In this document: positions 37,017 to 45,547 of the stretch, piece by piece
Layout: each line of letters opens with the position of its first letter
How positions within the stretch are numbered: the stretch's first letter is position 1
DNA from: Paraburkholderia kururiensis JCM 10599 = LMG 19447
GTDB taxonomy: Bacteria > Pseudomonadota > Gammaproteobacteria > Burkholderiales > Burkholderiaceae
Direction of reading: 5' to 3'
DNA: 64,000 nucleotides
Assembly: GCF_003986935.1 (NCBI RefSeq)
Contig: NZ_RJZE01000015.1
Coordinates: 142,475-206,474 of the forward strand
Position numbers and translations under genes: made by a program
Notes under the pieces: model-generated
The model's input: the letters and a program-made list of their open reading frames with translations, nothing else
What the model was told of the DNA's origin: nothing
The model's database searches: none

Positions 37017-38204
37017 TTATCGCGCGCCCAGCAGCGCCGCCTGCTGCGGCTCGCGTGCGGCGGGTTGCGGCGCGGGCTGGGCCGTCGCCGCGCTTTCGAT
37101 GATGCCGCCGCCCAGGCATACGTCGCCGTCGTACAGCACGGCGGACTGGCCGGGCGTCACGGCCCATTGCGCTTCGGTGAAGCGCAGCTCGAAGGCGGCG
37201 CCGGCATCGCCGGTTTCGCCTGAATCGGCCGGCGAAGACGGCAGCGCGTGGAAGACGCACGCCGCATCGGCCTGGCGATAGCGCGTTTTCGCGCCGCAGG
37301 CGTGGCCGTCCGCGGGGGGCTCGCCTGCCACCCAGCTCACATTGCCGGCGCGCAGCGTCTCTGAGAGCAGCCACGGATGATCGTGGCCCTGCACGACGTA
37401 CAACGTGTTCGAGGCAATGTCCTTGGCCGCCACGAACCAGGGCTCGCCGCTGCCGTCCTTGCTGCCGCCAAGCCCAATGCCCTTGCGCTGGCCGAACGTA
37501 TAGAACGCAAGGCCGATGTGCTCGCCCACCACTTTGCCTTCGGGCGTCTTCATCGGGCCGGGCTTCGTCGGCAGATAGCGGTTCAGGAAGTCACGGAACG
37601 GCCGTTCGCCAATGAAGCAGATGCCCGTGGAGTCCTTCTTCTTCGCGTTCGGCAGGCCGATCTGCGCCGCGATCTCGCGCACTTTCGTCTTCGGGATCTC
37701 GCCGAGCGGGAACATCGTCTTCGAAAGCTGCGCCTGGTTCAGACGGTGCAGGAAGTACGACTGGTCCTTGGTGTGGTCCGTGGCCTTCAGCAATTCGAAG
37801 CGGCCGTCGTTTTCGCGCACGCGCGCGTAGTGGCCCGTCGCGATGCGCTCGGCGCCCAGACTCATGGCGTGGTCGAGGAACGCCTTGAACTTGATCTCGG
37901 CGTTGCAGAGCACGTCCGGGTTCGGCGTGCGGCCCGCCGAATACTCGCGCAGGAACTCCGCGAACACGCGGTCCTTGTATTCGGCGGCGAAGTTGACGGC
38001 TTCGACGTCGATGCCGATCAGGTCCGCTACCGAGACCACGTCGATCCAGTCTTCACGCGTCGAGCAGTATTCGCTGTCGTCGTCGTCTTCCCAGTTCTTC
38101 ATGAAAAGACCGACCACGTCGTATCCCTGCTCCTTGAGCAGCCATGCGGTGACCGACGAATCCACGCCGCCCGACATGCCCACTACGACTTTCTGTTTGC
38201 TCAT
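37017..38204 (-). CDS. mnmA: tRNA-specific 2-thiouridylase MnmA
   Basis: This 395-residue enzyme makes the 2-thio group of s2U34 in tRNA Lys, Glu and Gln. The PP-loop VGMSGGVDSSV is at residues 8-18; the catalytic cysteines lie in NPDVLCNAEIKF and GICFIGERPF. The C-terminus is longer than usual and ends in an Ala/Gln/Pro-rich tail of about 25 residues. The start at 38204 (MSKQKV) is conserved. The upstream Nudix gene is the E. coli nudJ-mnmA arrangement. Confidence 0.97.
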   Translation of the reverse strand: MSKQKVVVGMSGGVDSSVTAWLLKEQGYDVVGLFMKNWEDDDDSEYCSTREDWIDVVSVADLIGIDVEAVNFAAEYKDRVFAEFLREYSAGRTPNPDVLCNAEIKFKAFLDHAMSLGAERIATGHYARVRENDGRFELLKATDHTKDQSYFLHRLNQAQLSKTMFPLGEIPKTKVREIAAQIGLPNAKKKDSTGICFIGERPFRDFLNRYLPTKPGPMKTPEGKVVGEHIGLAFYTFGQRKGIGLGGSKDGSGEPWFVAAKDIASNTLYVVQGHDHPWLLSETLRAGNVSWVAGEPPADGHACGAKTRYRQADAACVFHALPSSPADSGETGDAGAAFELRFTEAQWAVTPGQSAVLYDGDVCLGGGIIESAATAQPAPQPAAREPQQAALLGAR

Positions 38205-38276
38205 GGCTTGCTGCCTGTTGCTGCTTGTTGGTGCTGCGAATTGATATTGCCGATTGATGCTGGACCGGTGCCGCAG

Positions 38277-38315
38277 GTTGATGCCTGAGGTTGATGCCTG
38301 AGGTTGATGCCGCAG
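38277..38315. repeat. Three tandem copies of a 13-bp repeat upstream of mnmA
   Basis: The unit GTTGATGCCTGAG occurs twice perfectly and once as GTTGATGCCGCAG, in the 158-bp gap between the Nudix gene and mnmA. It would be in the mnmA leader if both genes are co-transcribed. No protein or RNA role is evident. Confidence 0.85.
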
Positions 38316-38362
38316 GGTACGTCGCCGATCACTCGACTTACGACCGCCCGCCGGCATCGCGC

Positions 38363-38845
38363 CTATGAGCGCCGCGGCCCCACCGCGTGCGTGTGCACGA
38401 AATCGAGCGGAACGCGGCGTCCCGCGAGGTAATCGTCGATGCAGCGTATGACGAGCGGTGTGCGATGCCGCTCGCCCGCCGCGCGCAGTTCGTCGGCGCT
38501 CATCCATAGCGTGCGGACGATGTCGGCGTCGAGCGCGCGATCCGCGAGCGCCTCGCCCGCCGTGCCGCAGAACGTGAAACGCAGGTAGGTGGCGCCGCTT
38601 TCGTGGGGCTGGCCGAAGTGCGTCATGTACACGCCGACGAGCGCCTGCGGCACGAACAGATGCGCCGTTTCCTCGAGCGTTTCGCGGATCACCGCGTCGA
38701 CGAGCGATTCGCCCGCCTCGAGATGCCCGGCCGGCTGGTTCAGCCGCAGGCCCTGGGACGTGTGCTCCTCCACGAGGAGAAAACGCCCGCCGCGCTCGAC
38801 GATGGCCGCCACCGTAACGTGCGGGGCCCAGATTTCCGGTTCCAT
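38363..38845 (-). CDS. nudJ: Nudix hydrolase (NudJ-like)
   Basis: This 160-residue hydrolase has a complete Nudix box, GHLEAGESLVDAVIRETLEET (near residues 40-61), giving a Mg-dependent pyrophosphatase. In E. coli nudJ (ymfB) lies next to mnmA and acts on HMP-PP, thiamine-PP and nucleoside triphosphates; the same neighbourhood here supports the name, but substrates of Nudix enzymes are not predictable from the box alone. Confidence 0.88.
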   Translation of the reverse strand: MEPEIWAPHVTVAAIVERGGRFLLVEEHTSQGLRLNQPAGHLEAGESLVDAVIRETLEETAHLFVPQALVGVYMTHFGQPHESGATYLRFTFCGTAGEALADRALDADIVRTLWMSADELRAAGERHRTPLVIRCIDDYLAGRRVPLDFVHTHAVGPRRS

Positions 38846-38892
38846 GGGCCGACATTTTACCGGTTGGCGGAGCGCCTCGCTTCAGACCGCTT

Positions 38893-38936
38893 TCAAGCCC
38901 GAGTCAAGCCCGAGTCAAGCCCGAATCAAGCCCGAA
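38893..38936. repeat. Four tandem copies of an 11-bp repeat between nudJ and pntAA
   Basis: The unit TCAAGCCCGAG occurs twice, then twice with a final A. It lies in the 289-bp gap between divergent nudJ and pntAA, 48 bp upstream of nudJ and 199 bp upstream of the pntAA start. Confidence 0.88.
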
Positions 38937-39134
38937 TCATGCGCGAGCGAGGCCAGCATCAGCCCGGAAGCGGTGCGCACGGCCGGGATTGTGCGGATTA
39001 CGGTTCGCCCCCCACTTTCGGTTAAAGTGGCGCGGTAGCCGCTGCACGAGACGCCGGCGCACCGTGGCCGGCCCCTGTCTTCGCTTTATTCGCTTGATAA
39101 GCGCTTGATGAGCAATAAGAAGGAGGGTTCCAGG

Positions 39135-40286
39135 ATGCATATCGGAGTGCCTGCCGAGACGCGGGCGAACGAAACCCGAGTGGCCGCGACGCCCGAGACG
39201 GTGAAGAAGTACGTGAGTCAGGGGCATCGCGTCACCGTGCAAGCGGGCGCGGGCACCGCCGCGAGCTTCACCGACGAGGCCTACACTGCCGTGGGCGCCG
39301 AGATTACGGACGCGGCCACAGCCTTCGCCGCCGACCTCGTGCTCAAGGTGCAGTCGCCCTCCGTGAGCGAGCTGCCTTTCATGAAGCGCGGCGCCGTGCT
39401 CTGCGGCATGCTCGATCCGTTCAATGCCGACAATGCCGCGCAGCTGGCCGAAGCGGGGCTCACCGCCTTCGCGCTGGAAGCCGCGCCGCGCACCACGCGC
39501 GCGCAGAGCCTCGACGTGCTCTCGTCCCAGGCCAACATCGCCGGCTACAAGGCGGTGCTCGTGGCCGCCAGCTTCTACCCTCGCTTCATGCCGATGCTGA
39601 TGACCGCCGCCGGTACGGTGAAGGCCGCGCGCGTGCTCGTGCTGGGCGCGGGCGTGGCGGGTCTGCAGGCCATCGCCACGGCGCGGCGGCTGGGCGCCGT
39701 GATCGAAGCATCCGACGTGCGGCCCGCCGTGAAGGAGCAGATCGAGTCGCTGGGCGCCAAATTCCTCGACGTGCCCTACGAGACGCAGGAAGAGCGCGAA
39801 GCGGCCGAGGGCGTGGGCGGCTACGCGCGGCCCATGCCGCCGTCGTGGCTCGCGCGCCAGTCGGCGCTCGTGCACGAGCGCGCACGCCAGGCCGACATCG
39901 TGATCAGCACCGCGTTGATTCCGGGCCGCGACGCGCCCACGCTGCTGCCCGCGCAGACGGTGGAGGCCATGAAGCCGGGCTCCGTGGTGGTGGACCTTGC
40001 AGCGGGGCGCGGTCCCGTGGCCGATGAAGCCACCGGCCGCCGCGGGGGCAACTGCCCGCTCACGGTGGCGGACCAGGCGGTGACGAAGCACGGCGTGACG
40101 ATCGTGGGCTACACGAACCTGGCGGCAATGGTGGCAGCGGACGCGTCCTCGCTCTACGCGCGCAACCTGCTCGACTTCCTGAAGCTGATCGTCACGAAGG
40201 AAGGCACGCTCAACATCGATCTCGCGGACGACATCGTCGCGGCCACGCTGCTGGCTCGCGACGGCGCCGTCACGCGCAAGGCATGA
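39135..40286 (+). CDS. pntAA: Proton-translocating NAD(P) transhydrogenase, alpha-1 subunit
   Basis: This 383-residue subunit is the NAD(H)-binding domain I, on the cytosolic face. The segment GVPAETRANETRVAATPETV and the Rossmann motif VLGAGVAGLQAIATARRLGA identify it. The start at 39135 has AGGAGGG upstream; an ATG at 39105 is in frame but precedes the ribosome-binding site. In this organism the alpha chain is divided in two genes (pntAA, pntAB), unlike the single E. coli pntA. The complex couples NADPH formation to proton inflow. Confidence 0.97.
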   Translation: MHIGVPAETRANETRVAATPETVKKYVSQGHRVTVQAGAGTAASFTDEAYTAVGAEITDAATAFAADLVLKVQSPSVSELPFMKRGAVLCGMLDPFNADNAAQLAEAGLTAFALEAAPRTTRAQSLDVLSSQANIAGYKAVLVAASFYPRFMPMLMTAAGTVKAARVLVLGAGVAGLQAIATARRLGAVIEASDVRPAVKEQIESLGAKFLDVPYETQEEREAAEGVGGYARPMPPSWLARQSALVHERARQADIVISTALIPGRDAPTLLPAQTVEAMKPGSVVVDLAAGRGPVADEATGRRGGNCPLTVADQAVTKHGVTIVGYTNLAAMVAADASSLYARNLLDFLKLIVTKEGTLNIDLADDIVAATLLARDGAVTRKA

Positions 40287-40300
40287 GGAGAAACGCGGCG

Positions 40301-40630
40301 ATGGAAGTCATCAACCATACGGTCATCAACCTGATCATCTTTGTGCTGGCGGTCTACGTGGGCTATCACGTGGTGTGGAACGTCACGCCCGCGCTGCACA
40401 CGCCGCTCATGGCGGTCACCAACGCGATTTCGGCCATCGTGATCGTGGGCGCGATGCTCGCGACCGCGCTCACCGTGGGCGGCGCCGGCAAGTTCTTCGG
40501 CACGCTCGCGGTGCTGCTCGCGGCCGTGAACGTGTTTGGCGGCTTTCTGGTGACAAGGCGAATGCTGGAGATGTTCAGAAAGAAAGAACCCAAAAAGCAG
40601 AGCGGCGCCACCGGCAAGGAGGGCGCGTAA
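40301..40630 (+). CDS. pntAB: Proton-translocating transhydrogenase, alpha-2 subunit
   Basis: This 109-residue subunit carries part of the membrane domain II, with about three helices (LIIFVLAVYVGYHVVW, AISAIVIVGAMLATAL, TLAVLLAAVNVFGGF). It has a GAGGAG ribosome-binding site overlapping the pntAA stop. An in-frame ATG at 40283 overlaps that stop and would add six residues; 40301 fits the family. pntB follows after 2 bp. Confidence 0.94.
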   Translation: MEVINHTVINLIIFVLAVYVGYHVVWNVTPALHTPLMAVTNAISAIVIVGAMLATALTVGGAGKFFGTLAVLLAAVNVFGGFLVTRRMLEMFRKKEPKKQSGATGKEGA

Positions 40631-40632
40631 AA

Positions 40633-42087
40633 ATGAGCATGAACGTGGTGACGCTGCTCTACCTGCTGGCCTCGGTGTGCTTCATCCAGGCGCTCAAGGG
40701 CCTTTCCAATCCGAAGAGTGCGCGGGCCGGCAACGTGTTCGGCATGGTGGGCATGGCCATCGCCATCCTCACGACCATCGCGCTGATCGTGAAGCAGGCC
40801 GGCTCCCTCGGGTCGAATCTCGGTCTCGGCCTTGGGCTGCTGTTCGGTGCGCTCGTGGTGGGCGGCGCGATCGGCGCCTATGTGGCCGCGCGCGTCGAGA
40901 TGACGAAGATGCCCGAACTGGTCGCGGCCATGCACTCGCTGATCGGTCTCGCGGCCGTGTGCATCGCGTATGCCGTGGTTGCCGAACCGGCCGCGTTCGG
41001 TCTGGGCGCCGAGGATGCGCCGTATGCGGGCTTCCTGCCCTACGGCAACCGCATCGAACTGTTCATCGGCACGTTCGTGGGCGCGATCACGTTTTCGGGC
41101 TCGGTGATCGCGTTCGGCAAGCTTTCGGGCAAGTACAAGTTCCGGCTCTTCCAGGGCGCGCCGGTGGTGTATCCGGGCCAGCATCTCTTGAACCTGATGC
41201 TCGCCATCGCGATGGTCGGCTTCGGCGTGATCTTCTTTCTCACGCAGTCGTGGCTGCCGTTCATCATCATGACGGTGATCGCGTTCGCGCTCGGCGTGCT
41301 CATCATCATCCCGATCGGCGGGGCCGACATGCCGGTGGTGGTGTCGATGCTCAACTCGTACTCGGGCTGGGCTGCCGCGGGCATCGGCTTCTCGCTCAAC
41401 AACGCGATGCTGATCATTGCGGGGTCGCTCGTGGGTTCGTCGGGCGCGATTCTCTCGTACATCATGTGCCACGCGATGAACCGCTCGTTCTTCAACGTGC
41501 TGCTGGGCGGCTTCGGCGCAGAGCCGGGCGCGGCTGCGACAGGCGGCGCACAGGAGCAGCGGCCGGTGAAGTCGGGCTCGGCCGAAGACGCGTCGTTCAT
41601 GCTCGGCAACGCGGAAACGGTGGTGATCGTGCCGGGCTACGGGCTCGCGGTCGCCCGCGCGCAACACGCGTTGAAGGAGCTCACCGACAAGCTCATCGAG
41701 AAGGGCATCGACGTGCGTTACGCCATTCACCCCGTGGCGGGCCGCATGCCGGGGCACATGAACGTGCTGCTCGCCGAAGCCGAGGTGCCCTACGACCTCG
41801 TCTTCGAGATGGACGACATCAACAACGAGTTCGGCCAGACCGACGTGGTGCTGGTGCTCGGCGCCAACGACGTGGTGAACCCGGCGGCGAAGAACGATCC
41901 GAAGTCGCCGATTGCGGGCATGCCCATCATCGAGGCGTACAAGGCGCGCACCGTCATCGTCAACAAGCGCTCGATGGCAGCGGGCTACGCCGGTCTCGAC
42001 AACGAGTTGTTCTACATGGACAAGACGATGATGGTGTTCGGCGACGCCAAGAAGGTGATCGAGGACATGGTGAAGTCGGTCGAGTAG
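40633..42087 (+). CDS. pntB: Proton-translocating transhydrogenase, beta subunit
   Basis: This 484-residue subunit has N-terminal membrane helices (domain II) and a cytosolic NADP(H)-binding domain III. The segments VPGYGLAVARAQHALKEL, GRMPGHMNVLLAEA and NKRSMAAGYAGLDN form the NADP site. Length is near E. coli PntB (462). The start at 40633 (MSMNVV) lies 2 bp after pntAB. It ends the operon and faces the convergent WYL regulator gene. Confidence 0.97.
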   Translation: MSMNVVTLLYLLASVCFIQALKGLSNPKSARAGNVFGMVGMAIAILTTIALIVKQAGSLGSNLGLGLGLLFGALVVGGAIGAYVAARVEMTKMPELVAAMHSLIGLAAVCIAYAVVAEPAAFGLGAEDAPYAGFLPYGNRIELFIGTFVGAITFSGSVIAFGKLSGKYKFRLFQGAPVVYPGQHLLNLMLAIAMVGFGVIFFLTQSWLPFIIMTVIAFALGVLIIIPIGGADMPVVVSMLNSYSGWAAAGIGFSLNNAMLIIAGSLVGSSGAILSYIMCHAMNRSFFNVLLGGFGAEPGAAATGGAQEQRPVKSGSAEDASFMLGNAETVVIVPGYGLAVARAQHALKELTDKLIEKGIDVRYAIHPVAGRMPGHMNVLLAEAEVPYDLVFEMDDINNEFGQTDVVLVLGANDVVNPAAKNDPKSPIAGMPIIEAYKARTVIVNKRSMAAGYAGLDNELFYMDKTMMVFGDAKKVIEDMVKSVE

Positions 42088-42113
42088 TCCACGTCGACGT
42101 CACAAGCGCGCCG

Positions 42114-42800
42114 TCACCGCGACGGCGCGTTCACCACGCGCAGATAGTCCGCGAGGCGCCGGCCGCTCATGTCGGGAAAGTGCTCGTGCACTGCCACGCC
42201 CTTCATGCGCGCAATGTCGAAGTTGCGGAAGTCTTCGCGCAGTTCGCACCAGGCGCCCACCGTCCAGCGCCCGCCCCAGTAGACGAGACCGAGCGGCCAC
42301 ACGCGCCGCTCGGTCTGCGCGCCCAACCGGTCTTCGTAGCCGAAGCTCACCACGAGCCGCGTATCCACGGCGCGATGCAGCGTGTCCACCTTCTTCGAAA
42401 ACTCGCCGTCGATATGAAACGACGGCACGAACACGGCGAGCCGTTCGAGTGCCGCGCGCTTGTCGGCCGGCATGGCCGAGGCGATCTTCGCGAGCGCACT
42501 GCGAGCGCCGCCCGCGAGGCCCGCACCGCCCCACGTTTCGAGCATCCGCGCGCCGGTGGCGAGCGCCGCGAGTTCGTCGGCGGTGAACATGAGTGGCGGC
42601 AGGCTCGCCGCGCGCGAGAGCCGGTAGCCGATGCCCGCTTCGCCTTCGATCGGCACGCCTGACAGCTGCAGGTCGCGCACGTCGCGATACACGGTGCGCG
42701 CCGACACGTTGAGCCATTCGGCCAGTTGCTGCGCAGTCGTGAGCCGCCGGCCGCGCAGCAGCTCGGCGATCTGGAACAGGCGGTCGGCGCGACGGGTCAT
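42114..42800 (-). CDS. YafY-type transcriptional regulator (HTH_11 and WYL domains)
   Basis: This 228-residue protein has an N-terminal DeoR-like helix-turn-helix (RLFQIAELLRGRRLTTAQQ) and a C-terminal WYL domain (YWGGRWTVGAWCELR), which senses ligands or nucleic acids in other members. It is read toward pntB and away from nothing obvious: the VOC gene lies 96 bp upstream on the same strand. Target unknown; autoregulation or control of the VOC gene are possible. Confidence 0.9.
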   Translation of the reverse strand: MTRRADRLFQIAELLRGRRLTTAQQLAEWLNVSARTVYRDVRDLQLSGVPIEGEAGIGYRLSRAASLPPLMFTADELAALATGARMLETWGGAGLAGGARSALAKIASAMPADKRAALERLAVFVPSFHIDGEFSKKVDTLHRAVDTRLVVSFGYEDRLGAQTERRVWPLGLVYWGGRWTVGAWCELREDFRNFDIARMKGVAVHEHFPDMSGRRLADYLRVVNAPSR

Positions 42801-42896
42801 CGTGGCGGGTGCGGTGGGTGGAATGCGGCGATCATAGCGCGCGGGCGCAGGCGGCTCGCCGTGTTTCGCGAACCGCCCGTGCCGCGCCTGCGTGGC

Positions 42897-43286
42897 TTAG
42901 GCGAGCTTGAGCGAATGCAGGCCGACACGGTTGCCTTCGGTATCGATGAAGTAGCCGATGTAGCCGTAGTTGTTCGGCAGTTCGATAGCCGGCCCCTGCT
43001 TTTTGCCGCCCGCGCGCTCCACGCGCTCGAGCGCGTCCGTCACCGTGGGCTTCGCGTTCAGGTAGACGAGCACGCCCTCGTTGTCGGGCTTGTGCTGCTG
43101 CGGATTGAACACGATGCAGCCGCCGGTGTCGGCTTCGCCGCGGCCGAAGATGGCCATCGGAATGCCGCTCACCACTTCGCGCCGCAGTTCGACGTCGAGC
43201 GCGGCTTCGTAGAAACGGGTGGCGCGGTCGAAGTCCACGGCCGGAATGTCGAACCAGGCGATGACGCGCGATTGATCTGCTGACAT
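42897..43286 (-). CDS. VOC family (glyoxalase/bleomycin-resistance fold) protein
   Basis: This 129-residue protein has the beta-alpha-beta-beta-beta metalloenzyme fold: IAWFDIPAVDFDRATRFYEAAL, GGCIVFNPQQH and GYFIDTEGNRVGLHS. Substrate and metal ligands are not fixed by sequence. AAGGAGCG precedes the ATG. It belongs to a small cluster with WYL and ArsR regulators. A palindromic hairpin lies 67 bp upstream. Confidence 0.9.
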   Translation of the reverse strand: MSADQSRVIAWFDIPAVDFDRATRFYEAALDVELRREVVSGIPMAIFGRGEADTGGCIVFNPQQHKPDNEGVLVYLNAKPTVTDALERVERAGGKKQGPAIELPNNYGYIGYFIDTEGNRVGLHSLKLA

Positions 43287-43352
43287 GACACGCTCCTTGA
43301 TTGTCGGTAAGTCCTGAACGCGCCGGATGGCGTGATGGAAGTGTGCGGGGCC

Positions 43353-43378
43353 GCTGCTGACAGCGTTCTGTCAGTAGC
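43353..43378. promoter_or_regulatory. Palindrome upstream of the VOC gene
   Basis: An 11-bp inverted repeat with one G-T pair and a 4-nt loop (core CTGACAG-CGTT-CTGTCAG). It sits between the divergent VOC and ArsR genes and could be an operator; no T-run follows, so it is not a terminator. Confidence 0.45.
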
Positions 43379-43431
43379 TTGGCTGGACGGCGTGAAAGAG
43401 CCGCATCGTCGAATGGAAGGGCTCGCCGCGC

Positions 43432-43459
43432 TTGACGTGCAACCTCATGGTTGCATAAT
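43432..43459 (+). promoter_or_regulatory. ArsR-gene promoter with an operator in its spacer
   Basis: TTGACG (43432-43437) and CATAAT (43454-43459) flank a perfect palindrome TGCAACC-TCAT-GGTTGCA (43438-43455). The palindrome fills the spacer and enters the -10 box, the usual place for an ArsR-type autorepressor. Confidence 0.65.
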
Positions 43460-43552
43460 GGACACCGATTGCAGGCCTGCACGCGCATCTTCGTGCGGAT
43501 CCCCGAACACACGGGCCAGGCCACAAAACACGAACGAGGTTCCCACCAACGT

Positions 43553-43894
43553 ATGGACGCCGTATTCAAGGCGCTGGCCGACCCGACGCGCCGTCAGCTG
43601 CTCGACCTGCTGCACGCGCGCAATGGACAAACGCTGGGCGAGCTTTGCGAGGGACTGGCGATGACGCGCCAGGCCGTGAGCAAGCACCTGGCGCTACTGG
43701 AAGAAGCGAATCTGGTCGCGACCGCCTGGCGCGGACGCGAAAAGCTGCATTACCTGAACCCTGTGCCGATCCATGAGATTGCGGAGCGCTGGATCGGCAA
43801 GTTCGAACGCGACCGGCTACGCGCGCTGCACGACCTCAAGCGGGGGCTCGAGGCGCGTGCTGATGCGGGGAACGAGGAGGAGCGGGAAGGGTGA
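43553..43894 (+). CDS. ArsR/SmtB-family winged-helix repressor
   Basis: This 113-residue protein is an SdpR-like ArsR regulator: FKALADPTRRQLLDLLH and MTRQAVSKHLALLEEANLV are the helix-turn-helix core. The metal-binding ELCVC motif of ArsR is absent (GELCEGLAM has one Cys), so it is probably not a classical metal sensor. Relatives usually precede an SRPBCC/AHSA1 gene; here the next gene is antisense, so no partner is present. The start at 43553 (MDAVFKAL) is the family start. Confidence 0.92.
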   Translation: MDAVFKALADPTRRQLLDLLHARNGQTLGELCEGLAMTRQAVSKHLALLEEANLVATAWRGREKLHYLNPVPIHEIAERWIGKFERDRLRALHDLKRGLEARADAGNEEEREG

Positions 43895-43991
43895 TGAGCC
43901 GTGCAGTGCTGGCTGCCGCGGCGTGGAACGCCGCCGTCGGGGAGCGGGAGCGGGCCGCTGCGCCGTGGAACCGCCCCGGCGCAGCGAGCGT

Positions 43992-45311
43992 TCAGCCGCC
44001 GCTGGCTTCGCCGCCGTTTTCGGCGGGCGCCGCGCTCGCGCGTTGCCGCACGCTGCCCGCGATCAGGTCGAAGCGGAACAGACGGCATTCGAGCGCGCCG
44101 TTGAAGAGCGGCGTCTTCGCCGATTCGCGCAGCCGCAGCTGACCCGGGAGCTTGCGGTCCGACGTGAGGAAGAACGCGCGCCAGCCGGTGAAGCGCTGCT
44201 TGAGCGCATCGCCGATGGCATGGAAGAACTCGCTGTCCGGCGCATCGGGCTGCGCGCGGCGAAAGCCTTCGTCGTCGTAGGCGTCGCGCTCGGCCCGCCG
44301 ACCGGTGTCGCGAATCTCGCCGCGCGGGCCGCGGCCTCGCACCTCGATCCGCTCGCCGTAGGGCGGGTTCGCCACGAGGATGCCGGGTGCGTCGGTGGGC
44401 GGCGTCATGGCGCGCGCATCGACCTGCTTGAGCGGCACTGCCGGCAGACCCGCGCGCTCGATATTCGCGCGCGCCTTGTCCAGCATGTCGCCCGAAATGT
44501 CGCTGCCGTAGATCTGCAGATTCGTGCGCGCGCCGCGGGCCGCGCGCCTGGCGTCCATGGCGGCGACCTTCAGCGTCTGCCATGCCGTGATGTCGTACTG
44601 CTTGAGCTTTTCGAAACCGAAACGACGGTCCACGCCGGGCGCGATGTTGAGCGCGATCTGCGCCGCCTCGGCGAGGAACGTGCCGCTGCCGCACATCGGG
44701 TCGTAGAGCGGCGTGCCGGGCGTCCAGCCGGTGAGGCGCAGGATGCCCGCAGCCAGGTTTTCGCGCAGCGGCGCCGCGCCCTTGTCGAGCCGCCAGCCGC
44801 GCTTGAAGAGCGGCTCGCCCGACGTATCGAGGTACAGCGTGCACTCGGCTGCCGTGAGGAACGCGAAGACGCGCACGTCGGGCACGGCGGTATCGATGCT
44901 GGGCCGTGCGCCGCTCACTTCGCGCAGGCGGTCGCAGACCGCGTCTTTCACGCGCAGCGTCGCGAACTCCAGGCTGCGCAGCGGCGACTTGATCGCCGTG
45001 ATGTCGACGCGCAGCGTCTCGTTGGCCGAGAACCACTGCTCCCAGCGCTGCTCGCGCGCGAGGTTGTAGATGTCCTGCTCGTTGCGGTACGGCTGCTGCG
45101 CGATCTTGAGCAGCACGCGGCTCGCGATGCGCGAGTGCAGGTTCACGGCCATGCCGGCCGACCAGTCGCCGCGGAAATGCACGCCGCCCGGCACGTCGCT
45201 GCCCGATTGCAGGGCGCCGGCGCGCAGATGGCGCGAGCCGATCTCGGCGATCTCGGCGGCAAGGGCGGCTTCGAGGCCGCGCGGACAGGGAACGAAGAAA
45301 TCGAAAGACAT
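43992..45311 (-). CDS. THUMP-domain class I rRNA methyltransferase (RlmL/YpsC-like)
   Basis: This 439-residue protein has an N-terminal ferredoxin-like/THUMP region (FFVPCPRGLEAALAAEI) and a SAM methyltransferase domain with DPMCGSGTFLAEAA and the catalytic VANPPYGERI. It equals the N-terminal half of E. coli RlmL (m2G2445 of 23S rRNA); the second RlmK half is not present. A charged, probably disordered insertion of about 40 residues, rich in Arg/Asp/Glu, follows NPPYGERIEV. Target guanine is inferred only from the family. Confidence 0.9.
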   Translation of the reverse strand: MSFDFFVPCPRGLEAALAAEIAEIGSRHLRAGALQSGSDVPGGVHFRGDWSAGMAVNLHSRIASRVLLKIAQQPYRNEQDIYNLAREQRWEQWFSANETLRVDITAIKSPLRSLEFATLRVKDAVCDRLREVSGARPSIDTAVPDVRVFAFLTAAECTLYLDTSGEPLFKRGWRLDKGAAPLRENLAAGILRLTGWTPGTPLYDPMCGSGTFLAEAAQIALNIAPGVDRRFGFEKLKQYDITAWQTLKVAAMDARRAARGARTNLQIYGSDISGDMLDKARANIERAGLPAVPLKQVDARAMTPPTDAPGILVANPPYGERIEVRGRGPRGEIRDTGRRAERDAYDDEGFRRAQPDAPDSEFFHAIGDALKQRFTGWRAFFLTSDRKLPGQLRLRESAKTPLFNGALECRLFRFDLIAGSVRQRASAAPAENGGEASGG

Positions 45312-45404
45312 GAGGAGGGCGGAACGCTGCGGGGGAAGGCGCTATTGTACGCGGTCGGGTTTGGGCGGCCGGTCGCTTCGTGTCGGCGTCATGCTTTCTT
45401 GCGC

Positions 45405-45460
45405 GGCTCGGCGGCCCGGCGGCTCGGCGGCTCAGCGGCTCAGCGGCTCAGCGGCTCCGG
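45405..45460. repeat. Seven tandem copies of an 8-bp repeat
   Basis: The consensus unit is CGGCTCAG with CGGCTCGG, CGGCCCGG and CGGCTCCG variants. It lies in the 236-bp gap between the methyltransferase gene start and pqiC. Its 8-bp period would shift a frame if it were coding, but no gene covers it. Confidence 0.88.
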
Positions 45461-45547
45461 GCTTCCGTCGCCTCTGCAGCTTCAATAGCAGCGGCGCGGA
45501 CTCGTTTTGTGCATTCCGCCGCGCGAAAGCGGCGCCGCCTCGTGGCG

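Noticed and set aside
38893..38936. Tandem repeats considered as a CRISPR array
   Set aside because: Units are 11 bp with no spacers, and no cas genes are nearby.
42106..42128. GC-rich hairpin between pntB and the WYL gene considered as a terminator
   Set aside because: No T-run on either strand, and it overlaps the last codons of the WYL gene.
43357..43374. CTG...CAG palindrome considered as a LexA box
   Set aside because: The spacing is N12 rather than N10 and the middle is not AT-rich.
43891..44142. 83-codon ORF overlapping the ArsR stop by 4 bp, which looked like a coupled partner gene
   Set aside because: It is low-complexity, mostly antisense to the methyltransferase gene, and has no family features such as SRPBCC.
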